From NCBI GenBank assembly GCA_964651495.1, contig CAZYWP010000136.1, forward strand, positions 1-8,124: a stretch of DNA of 8,124 bases. The letters run 5' to 3'. The stretch comes from CAZNVB01 sp964651495. Its GTDB lineage: Bacteria; Acidobacteriota; Aminicenantia; Aminicenantales; UBA8522. Of this stretch, positions 1 to 6,052 are shown one piece after another. Under the pieces are notes generated by a model. That model saw only the letters and a program-made list of their open reading frames with translations, made no database searches and was not told where the DNA came from. The position numbers and the translations under genes are program-made. Positions within the stretch are counted from its first letter, which is position 1. The number at the start of each line of letters is the position of its first letter.

Positions 1-94
1 GGTGTTGGGTGAGGAAGTCCGTCGAAGACTGAGCGGGCATGGTTTCTCGACTGAAGCGAGTTTGCTGATTTGCGACAGCAAAGCAGCGGGGATT

Positions 95-116
95 CCAAGG
101 GGGATGGCCCCCTTGG
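95..116 (+). repeat. Perfect 9-bp hairpin, CCAAGGGGG arm, ATGG loop
   Basis: Arms 95-103 and 108-116 are exact reverse complements with a four-base loop. No T-tract follows, so it is not a classical intrinsic terminator. It lies inside the candidate structured RNA and is followed directly by the 3' half of a possible pseudoknot (117-121). Confidence 0.7.
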
Positions 117-162
117 TCGCAGGACGGAGTCCGAGAAGGGGAGGCAGGAAGCGAAGCGACCG

Positions 163-196
163 TTGGAAGGGGGAAAGCGCCGCTTTCTCCCTCCAA
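163..196 (+). repeat. Long imperfect hairpin, 15 pairs with one bulge
   Basis: Arms 163-178 and 182-196 pair over 15 positions with A168 bulged, one G-U pair (172-188) and a GCC loop. This is the strongest single helix in the window. It is followed by AGAGACGCT (197-205), a 9-mer that also follows a hairpin at the right end of the window (8050-8058). Confidence 0.7.
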
Positions 197-317
197 AGAG
201 ACGCTGTGGGAAACGAGCGGGCTGACGAATCCCAATCCCGAGCCTCGCCGGGGGTGAGCCGCGAGAGGACCCGCCCCCACCACGGAGATCGAGATGCACC
301 CGATTTCATCCATTTCC

Positions 318-347
318 TTGACATTGACCCTCGGCCAAGAATATATT
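318..347 (+). promoter_or_regulatory. Sigma70-type promoter of the isomerase-like gene
   Basis: A perfect TTGACA (318-323) is followed after 18 bases by TATATT (342-347), one base off the -10 consensus. Transcription would start near 354 and give a leader of about 33 bases containing AGGAG (376-380) six bases before the ATG at 387. The surrounding DNA turns sharply AT-rich compared with the GC-rich structured stretch upstream. This promoter lies downstream of the candidate structured RNA, so a transcript from it would not include that RNA. Confidence 0.65.
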
Positions 348-386
348 TTCCCCATAATAAGGCGGGCTATAGAATAGGAGAAAACA

Positions 387-1958
387 ATGAATAGGAAAAA
401 AGACGGAGCGGAAATCCCGATAGGCTGCGCGCTGCACGGCTTGAGCCGGCGCCACTTTCTGGCCGGCTGTGCCGCCTGCGCCGGAACGGCCGGGCTCATG
501 GGAATGCCGGAATGGCTCCGTGGCGCGGGCGGAAAAGGCCCTCGCATCCGCATTATTTACGCCCTCCACAGCCCCAAGCAGGAAGTCCCGGACTGGCCGA
601 ACAAAGGATTCGACTTTGTCCCGGTCATGGACCGGACAAACGCTGCCCTGATCAACAGGTTCAAGGACTTTACCTTCCTGCCCGCTATGGCAGCAGGGGA
701 GGAGCAGGCCAAAAAAATCCTGGAGGGAGATCAGTCCGAAAACATCGACGGCTATATCGTCTTCCAGATGAATTGCTGGAACCGCGTCGCCCAGACTATG
801 GTCACCTCAATAAAGCCCGTTCTATACGTCGATTTCCAGTTTGCCGGGAGCGGCGGGTTTCTCGTCTACACTGCGGGGTTCATGCGCGCCGGGACGCGTA
901 ACCTCGGTTTTGTGGGTTCGTCGCTCCGGGAAGACCTGTTTGCCGCCGTGAAGTGTTTTGAGGAGGCGAAGAGGGGCGGGCCGTCATTTGATTTCTCGGC
1001 CGCGACCGCTAGAGCTCGGGTTGCCCGGACGCCGCGTCCCGGAGACCTGTCCTGTAAACCCGACAGTTTCACCGCTCTCCCCATCGACGAGACGGTCCGC
1101 CGGATGAAAGACTCGAAGATCATCGCCGTCCGTGGTCCCGAGGCTCAGCCGGACGCCGTGGTCATGAGCATCCCGGTCGTTCATATCCCGTTCTCCGAGC
1201 TCAACGATGCCTGGGCGGCCGCGGATAAGGAAGAAGCGCGGCTCATCGCCGAGAGATGGATTCAATCAGCTGCCTTGGTCGAGGGGGTATCACGAGAGGA
1301 ACTGATCAACTCGGCGGCCATGTACCTGGGCGAAAAGGCCGTCCTTAGAAAACATGGGGCCAATGCCATTACGATCAACTGCCTGGGAGGGTTTTATGGC
1401 GGACACATCCATGCCTATCCCTGCCTCGGCTTCCATGAGCTCCTCAACGAAGGTCTTGTCGGGGGGTGTGAGTGCGACGTGCCATCAGCGGCCACCATGG
1501 TTGCCTTGAATATCCTTTCCCAGGGCCGGCCGGGATACATCTCGGACCCGGTCATCGACACCGCCAAGCGCCAGATCATCTACGCCCACTGTGTGGCCTC
1601 GAACCGGGCCTTCGGGCCGAAGGGCCCGGCCAACCCCTTCCAGATCCTCACTCATTCCGAGGACCGGCAGGGCGCCTCTGTGCGTTCAGTCCTTCCCGTA
1701 GGCTATATGACGACGACCGTCGAGATTTCCGACCCCCGTAAGGAGATCATCCTCCATCAGGCCAAGGCCGTCGGCAACAGCCCGGACGACCGGGCCTGCC
1801 GGACCAAGCTCGCCGCAGAGCCCCTTGGCGATATCGAGAAGCTCTTCACGATGTGGGACAAATGGGGCTGGCACCGGGTCACCTTCTACGGCAACCTCAA
1901 GAGGCCCGTGCACGACCTGGCCGCCGCCCTCGGCTGGACGGTGGTCGAAGAGGCTTGA
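387..1958 (+). CDS. Tat-exported L-fucose isomerase-like protein
   Basis: This is a 523-residue protein. Residues 20-25 (SRRHFL) followed by an Ala/Gly/Cys-rich stretch to about residue 38 form a twin-arginine signal, so the protein is probably exported folded. The remainder resembles the L-fucose/L-arabinose isomerase fold family (COG2407 type). An N-terminal alpha/beta part (about 53-200) precedes a C-terminal part with CECDVPSAATM (361-371), SDPVIDT (386-392) and AHC (400-402). By analogy with L-fucose isomerase, E362, D387 or D391, and H401 are candidate metal ligands; this is inferred, not shown. Cytoplasmic relatives interconvert an aldose and a ketose, but the substrate here is unknown. 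The ATG is supported by AGGAG at 376-380, six bases upstream, and by the promoter at 318-347. The gene converges on the sialidase-like gene with a 9-base gap. Family assignment is fairly sure; enzymatic activity is not. A sugar-binding or non-catalytic role is possible. Confidence 0.85.
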   Translation: MNRKKDGAEIPIGCALHGLSRRHFLAGCAACAGTAGLMGMPEWLRGAGGKGPRIRIIYALHSPKQEVPDWPNKGFDFVPVMDRTNAALINRFKDFTFLPAMAAGEEQAKKILEGDQSENIDGYIVFQMNCWNRVAQTMVTSIKPVLYVDFQFAGSGGFLVYTAGFMRAGTRNLGFVGSSLREDLFAAVKCFEEAKRGGPSFDFSAATARARVARTPRPGDLSCKPDSFTALPIDETVRRMKDSKIIAVRGPEAQPDAVVMSIPVVHIPFSELNDAWAAADKEEARLIAERWIQSAALVEGVSREELINSAAMYLGEKAVLRKHGANAITINCLGGFYGGHIHAYPCLGFHELLNEGLVGGCECDVPSAATMVALNILSQGRPGYISDPVIDTAKRQIIYAHCVASNRAFGPKGPANPFQILTHSEDRQGASVRSVLPVGYMTTTVEISDPRKEIILHQAKAVGNSPDDRACRTKLAAEPLGDIEKLFTMWDKWGWHRVTFYGNLKRPVHDLAAALGWTVVEEA

Positions 1959-1967
1959 GGCCGGCTG

Positions 1968-3086
1968 CTATTTAGAAATCTTCCATAAAGCGGCGGTGCA
2001 CCTGACACTCTGAGGGGCGTTCTCCAAGTCATTCACCTGGTAATAAAGGCTGACGATCTGTCCTTCTGCCGCCTCAACCGAGCTTGGGTAGCCGCAATCG
2101 GTGTTCAAGGCGGCTTCCGCGAGAATAATCTTTTGCTCCATGTCCCAGGTTTTTCCGCCGTCCCGGCTGAGCACCGCCCGCGCGCCCATCGGCGCATTGC
2201 GCTCTCCATAGGTCATCAATACCTCACCGCCTTGGAGCAGGATCAGGTCGGCGGGATGCTCTAAATCCTGGGTCAATTGGGCAGGAGGGCTCCAAGTCTT
2301 CCCGGCATCTGCGGAACGGGTCACCGCGATGTGCCCGCCCTTCTCCGATCGCATTGCCGCGAGAAGACTGCCGTCGGGAAGCTCAAGCACGGCGGTTTCG
2401 TTGAAATGCTTCCCCAGAAGGGATGGCTCCCCCCACGTTTTCCCTCCGTCCCGGGAACGGAAGATGTAGCTTTCGTTCCCGGGGGCGTCGAAGAATTCAA
2501 AGTAGACGGCCATGACTACGGTTCCATCCTTCAGTCTGATGATTTTGCCGTAGGGCGAAACAGCGCCCTTGCCTCCATAAAAAGAATAGATCGCCGGGCT
2601 GCGCTCGGGCCGGCTCCAGGTTTTCCCTTTGTCCTTCGAACGCATGACATAGACGCCGTCGAAGACCCGGTCCTCTCTCTTGCCGGAGAGCTTCAACCCG
2701 TCCGCTTCATATCCGCTGAGGACCGCATAGGCCAGCAGAATCGTCCCGTCGGCCAGCTGACCAAGAGCCGGGTTGCGGTCGTCTTCCGGGCCGTCGACGG
2801 CGGTCCAGGGTTGCGACCACGTCCGGCCTTGATCGTGTGAGATCGCCAGGTCGAGGCGGCCCGCCCGGCCGATGTGGGCGCCTCCGCCGCGCAGCACGGC
2901 GAGGATTTCCCCGCTCGCTAGCCGGATCGCCACCGGGAAGTATCCGCCCCCCTCGACGACCGTGACGTGCTCGATGGACGCGGCCGGCCCGCCGTTCGCA
3001 AGGGCCAGCGCGGCCAGGCTAAAGTAGACAAGCAGGCGCCATCTCGAAAGTAACCTTTTTTTTGCTCTCCTGATGGGGCTTGTCAT
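1968..3086 (-). CDS. Secreted sialidase-like (BNR/Asp-box) six-bladed beta-propeller
   Basis: With the ATG at 3086 the product has 372 residues. It has a Sec-type signal: a basic start (MTSPIRRAKKRLLSRWR) followed by a hydrophobic LLVYFSLAALALA segment. Five Asp boxes of the form S-x-D-x-G-(R/K)-T-W lie at residues 83-90, 150-157, 211-218, 258-265 and 307-314, at regular propeller spacing. This fits the sialidase/neuraminidase superfamily (BNR_2-like). A conserved NETAVLELPDGSLLAAMR segment (229-246) and DCGYPSSVE (330-338) also match exo-sialidase-like proteins. The classical Arg-Ile-Pro motif is replaced by YFPVAIR (49-55), so sialic acid may not be the substrate. The start at 3086 is preferred over an in-frame GTG at 3122. 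It has GAGGAGAG at ideal spacing, and the predicted transcript begins only about six bases before the GTG. The gene has its own promoter and is divergent from the DUF5916 gene. It likely acts on glycan ends in the periplasm or outside the cell. Confidence 0.88.
   Translation of the reverse strand: MTSPIRRAKKRLLSRWRLLVYFSLAALALANGGPAASIEHVTVVEGGGYFPVAIRLASGEILAVLRGGGAHIGRAGRLDLAISHDQGRTWSQPWTAVDGPEDDRNPALGQLADGTILLAYAVLSGYEADGLKLSGKREDRVFDGVYVMRSKDKGKTWSRPERSPAIYSFYGGKGAVSPYGKIIRLKDGTVVMAVYFEFFDAPGNESYIFRSRDGGKTWGEPSLLGKHFNETAVLELPDGSLLAAMRSEKGGHIAVTRSADAGKTWSPPAQLTQDLEHPADLILLQGGEVLMTYGERNAPMGARAVLSRDGGKTWDMEQKIILAEAALNTDCGYPSSVEAAEGQIVSLYYQVNDLENAPQSVRCTAALWKISK
3056..3063 (-). repeat. A8 homopolymer in the sialidase-like signal peptide
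   Basis: Eight T on the + strand read as eight A in the coding strand, covering codons for the Lys-Lys-Arg part of the basic start of the signal peptide. Such tracts can slip during replication or transcription. The reading frame is intact here. Confidence 0.6.
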
Positions 3087-3092
3087 ATTGTG

Positions 3093-3100
3093 CTCTCCTC
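3093..3100 (-). promoter_or_regulatory. Ribosome binding site deciding the sialidase-like start
   Basis: GAGGAGAG on the minus strand has its AGGAG core eight bases before the ATG at 3086. No comparable site precedes the GTG at 3122, so this site sets the start at 3086 and removes 12 residues from the longest reading frame. Confidence 0.75.
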
Positions 3101-3134
3101 TCTTTTTAATCAGTTCCTTCACTCCTCGCTCTCA

Positions 3135-3164
3135 ACTATATTTTTGTCCGACAGGCAAAGTCAA
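3135..3164 (-). promoter_or_regulatory. Sigma70-type promoter of the sialidase-like gene
   Basis: Read on the minus strand, TTGACT (3164-3159) is followed after 18 bases by TATAGT (3140-3135), each one base from consensus. The start of transcription would be near 3128, about 42 bases before the ATG at 3086. That distance leaves room for the ribosome site at 3093-3100 and argues against the GTG at 3122 as start codon. For the divergent DUF5916 gene only a -10-like TATAAG at 3272-3277 is seen, without a well-spaced -35 box. Confidence 0.6.
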
Positions 3165-3335
3165 TAGAATGGAAAGGGCGGAGGAAATGGTCATCCAGGA
3201 AGGAAGCTCATTCCGTGAATCAGGGGGGACGGGTAGCCCACAGGAGGAACCTTTTGCCTGTTTGTAACGTATATAAGAAGGGATATGGAGTGATTTCGAC
3301 GTGCGAAAAATCCCGCCAATGCAGCCATTAAACTT

Positions 3336-3341
3336 GAGGAG
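3336..3341 (+). promoter_or_regulatory. Ribosome binding site deciding the DUF5916 start
   Basis: GAGGAG lies seven bases before the ATG at 3349, where a signal peptide begins directly with MKKT. It uses the same GAGGAGAGC string as the site of the divergent sialidase-like gene. The upstream GTG at 3301 has only a GGAG ten bases away (3287-3290), a weaker alternative. Confidence 0.75.
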
Positions 3342-3348
3342 AGCGTTT

Positions 3349-6027
3349 ATGAAGAAGACCCTTCCGGCGACGATCGCCTTAATCCTTTTATTCCTTCCGC
3401 TCCCGGAAGCGGCCAAGGAAAAAGCGAAACAGCAGCCTCCCGTCCAGCAGGAACAAAAGGTTGTCCTGGCTGTCCGGGCGGACGAACCTGTCTCCGTCGA
3501 CGGCCGGCTGGAGGAGAGAGTCTGGCAGAATCCGGCCTCTGACGGGTTCACCCAGAGCGATCCCAACGACGGCCAGCCCTGTAGTGAAAAAACGCACGTT
3601 TGGGTCGCCTACGATGACAAAGCGCTCTATGTGGCCGCGTTCTGCTATGATTCCGACCCCAAGGGGATTGTCAGCCGGCTCGGGCGCCGCGACTCTCAGA
3701 TGGATTCAGATTGGCTCACGTTCGCCGTCGATCCGTATTATGACAAGAGGACCGGGTATCTTTTCGGAGTCAACCCCGCCAGTTCAATCATCGATGAGGC
3801 TCTCTCCAACGACATCGAGGACGATGATTCCTGGGACGGAGTCTGGGAAGGCCGGGCCGCGGTCAACGGCCAGGGTTGGACCGTGGAGATGAAGATTCCG
3901 TTCAACCAGATCCGCTTCCCCAAGAAAGAGGAATATGTCTGGGGCGTCAATTTTACGCGCGTCATCAAGCGCAAGAACGAAAGGGCGGCCTTCTCCTGGG
4001 TGCCGAAGAACGAAGCGGCCTACGTCTCGCGTTTCGCCCGGCTCGAGGGCATTCGCGGCATCAATCCCGGGACGCACATTGAATTCCTTCCTTATGCGGT
4101 CGGGCAGGCCCAGTTCCGGCCCGCCGAACCGGGCAATCCATTCGAGACTGGAAGAAAGGCCCTCGGCAACACCGGGTTTGACCTCAAGGTCGGGCTCAAA
4201 AGCAACCTGACGCTTGACGCCACGGTCAATCCTGACTTCGGCCAGGTCGAGGTCGACCCGGCCGTCGTCAACCTTTCGGCTTATGAGACCTATTTCGAAG
4301 AAAAGAGGCCCTTTTTCATCGAGGGCGCTTCGATTTTCGACGGGTTTGGCCGGGGCGGAGTCTATATCAATGCCAATATCAATTGGCCCAGCCCGACGTT
4401 TTTCTACAGCCGCCGGGTCGGCCGGCCGCCGCAGGGGTATATCACGAAAGAGGGCGATTATGCCATCATTCCGGACCGCACCACGATCCTCGGAGCGGCC
4501 AAGGTCACAGGGAAGCTGGGCGGCTGGAATGTCGGGTTCATCAACGCCCTGACACCCAGGGAGCAGGCCGAGATCGATGCCGCCGGCTTACGTCTCCACG
4601 AGGAGGTCGAGCCGTTCACTTACTACGGTGTCCTGCGGGCGCAGAAAGACATCAACCAGGGCCAGCAGGGCTTCGGGCTGATCGCCACCGGCGTCGCCCG
4701 CGACCTCAACAGCCCGATGCTGGAGAGCATCCTGAATGAAAACGCCTTCAGCCTGGCCTTCGACGGCTGGACCTTCCTGGATAAAGACCGGACGTATGTC
4801 ATCGGAGGCTGGGTCGGCGGGACGCGGGTCGGGGGCACAGCCGATAACATCCTCCGGCTCCAAAAATCGTCCATGCACTACTACCAACGGCCCGACGCGG
4901 CGCACGTTGAAGTTGATCCCCGGGCGACCTCCCTCAGCGGCTGGGGGGGCCACCTGACCATCGGCAAACAGCGCGGCAACTCGCTCCTGCTCTTCTCGGC
5001 GGGCGCTCTTTCGCCCGGGTTTGATCCCAATGATGTCGGATTCCAGTACTCCGGTTCGGACGTGATCAACATTCAATTGCTTCCCGGTTACCAATGGACC
5101 AAGCCGGGCAAGGTTTTTCAGCAGGTGCTGGTCGCCGCCGGCGCCTTCCGGAACTATGATTTCGGAGGCAACAAGACCTGGGACGGAGGTCTGGTCATCG
5201 CCGAAGGCATGTTCCGCAACTTCTGGAGCTTCGATTTCATGGGAGCTTATAATCCCGTGACGATCAGCAATCGCCTGACCCGTGGCGGCCCCCTGGCGCT
5301 CATTCCCTGGGGATACCAGTTCGATCTGGCGTTCGAGAGCGACAGCCGCCAGCCGGTCGTCCTGGAGGCCGGCGGGTCGGTTTACAGACGGCCCGACGAC
5401 GGCACGGAATGGCAGGCCGAGGTCTCGCTGGTCTGGAAACCGCGTTCGAACTTCAGCCTGTCACTGGGGCCGGAATTTATGGGCGAGACGACCGATATCC
5501 AGTGGGTCACCAGGGTCAGCGACCCGTGGATGACATCCACCTACGGCAGCAGATACATCTTCGGCCGCATCGACCAGAAGATCGTCGCCGCCGAGCTCCG
5601 GCTGAACTGGACTTTTACGCCCCGGCTCAGCCTGCAGACATACCTCCAGCCGTTTATCGGAGTCGGGACCTACAGCCGATTTAAAGAGTTGGCTCAGCCG
5701 AAGACTTACAGCTACAACATTTATGGAGAGGGCGGGTCGACGATCGACTACGCCGATGAACGCTATGCGGTCGACCCCGACGGCGGGGGACCGGCCGAAT
5801 CCTTTTCTTTTGGCAATCCCGATTTCAACGTCAAGTCCCTCCGCGGCACGGTTGTCCTGCGCTGGGAATACCTGCCGGGTTCTTTGTTCTATCTCGTCTG
5901 GACCCAAAACCGGGCCGACTATGCCCACCCCGGGGAGTTCCGGCTCCGCCGCGACCTGGGGGACCTGCTGACCGCCCCGGGCGACAACATCGTCCTGGTT
6001 AAGTTTTCTTACCGCTGGGGCCTCTGA
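3349..6027 (+). CDS. CBM9-like plus DUF5916 putative outer-membrane beta-barrel protein
   Basis: The product has 892 residues, normal for this family. Residues 1-21 form a short Sec signal (MKKTLPATIALILLFLPLPEA). Residues about 45-235 form a CBM9-like beta-sandwich, seen in VSVDGRLEERVWQ (48-60), AYDDKALYVAAFCYDSDP (87-104), RTGYLFGVNP (134-143) and the GWTVEMKIPFNQIRF region (176-190). Residues from about 240 to the end are the DUF5916 region. Its hallmark NPDFGQVEVDPAVVNLSAYE lies at 294-313, followed by EKRPFFIEG (318-326). The rest has alternating aromatic and polar strands, ends FSYRWGL, and fits an outer-membrane barrel. The molecular role of DUF5916 is not established; carbohydrate binding or surface transport is an inference. 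The start at 3349 is chosen because GAGGAG (3336-3341) lies seven bases upstream and the signal peptide begins there. An in-frame GTG at 3301 would add 16 residues. The gene converges on the DUF4838 gene with a 25-base gap. Confidence 0.92.
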   Translation: MKKTLPATIALILLFLPLPEAAKEKAKQQPPVQQEQKVVLAVRADEPVSVDGRLEERVWQNPASDGFTQSDPNDGQPCSEKTHVWVAYDDKALYVAAFCYDSDPKGIVSRLGRRDSQMDSDWLTFAVDPYYDKRTGYLFGVNPASSIIDEALSNDIEDDDSWDGVWEGRAAVNGQGWTVEMKIPFNQIRFPKKEEYVWGVNFTRVIKRKNERAAFSWVPKNEAAYVSRFARLEGIRGINPGTHIEFLPYAVGQAQFRPAEPGNPFETGRKALGNTGFDLKVGLKSNLTLDATVNPDFGQVEVDPAVVNLSAYETYFEEKRPFFIEGASIFDGFGRGGVYINANINWPSPTFFYSRRVGRPPQGYITKEGDYAIIPDRTTILGAAKVTGKLGGWNVGFINALTPREQAEIDAAGLRLHEEVEPFTYYGVLRAQKDINQGQQGFGLIATGVARDLNSPMLESILNENAFSLAFDGWTFLDKDRTYVIGGWVGGTRVGGTADNILRLQKSSMHYYQRPDAAHVEVDPRATSLSGWGGHLTIGKQRGNSLLLFSAGALSPGFDPNDVGFQYSGSDVINIQLLPGYQWTKPGKVFQQVLVAAGAFRNYDFGGNKTWDGGLVIAEGMFRNFWSFDFMGAYNPVTISNRLTRGGPLALIPWGYQFDLAFESDSRQPVVLEAGGSVYRRPDDGTEWQAEVSLVWKPRSNFSLSLGPEFMGETTDIQWVTRVSDPWMTSTYGSRYIFGRIDQKIVAAELRLNWTFTPRLSLQTYLQPFIGVGTYSRFKELAQPKTYSYNIYGEGGSTIDYADERYAVDPDGGGPAESFSFGNPDFNVKSLRGTVVLRWEYLPGSLFYLVWTQNRADYAHPGEFRLRRDLGDLLTAPGDNIVLVKFSYRWGL

Positions 6028-6052
6028 GCAGCGGGCCGGGCGGGAGAGAGGT

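Larger units (their letters stand above)
16..258 (+). ncRNA. Candidate structured RNA of unknown class, possibly cut by the window edge
   Basis: No convincing protein is seen in 1-386. From 16 to 258 nearly every segment can pair locally. Helices are 16-19/27-30, 46-49/57-60, 61-67/76-82 (7 bp perfect), 95-103/108-116 (9 bp perfect), 122-125/129-132, 163-178/182-196 (15 pairs, one bulge) and 244-249/253-258. The loop of 61-82 contains TGCGA (71-75), complementary to TCGCA at 117-121 directly after the next hairpin, a compatible pseudoknot. A second one can form from 207-211/230-234 with 218-221/237-240. Several helices abut, as if stacked. Two pairs are G-U on the + strand (172-188, 247-255) and would be A-C mismatches on the other, which favours + strand transcription. 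It could be a small RNA, a leader of an upstream unit, or a mobile-element RNA; the class is not recognised. Pairing was found by eye and no folding energy was computed. Confidence 0.42.

Noticed and set aside
11..21. GAGGAAGTCCG resembling the conserved GAGGAAAGTCC of RNase P RNA
   Set aside because: One base is missing, and the matching 3' P4 strand (ACAGAACCCGGCTTA-like) and other conserved elements are absent.
2..394. Open frame of 130 codons before the isomerase-like gene
   Set aside because: It is Arg-rich without domains, runs through nearly all the hairpins and the promoter, and overlaps the isomerase start. The open frame is explained by high GC.
459..470. LAGC (residues 25-28) as a lipoprotein lipobox in the isomerase-like protein
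   Set aside because: The cysteine is only five residues past the twin arginines, leaving no hydrophobic segment before it.
2277..2840. 187-codon frame antisense to the sialidase-like gene
   Set aside because: It is the shadow of the Asp-box coding strand; no start site or domain is seen.
3169..3267. Possible 32-residue small protein in the divergent intergenic region
   Set aside because: It has no ribosome site, overlaps the promoter area of the sialidase-like gene and has no distinguishing feature.
3249..3277. Promoter for the DUF5916 gene using TATAAG at 3272-3277
   Set aside because: No -35-like hexamer lies at 16-18 bases. TTGCCT at 3254-3259 is only 12 bases away.
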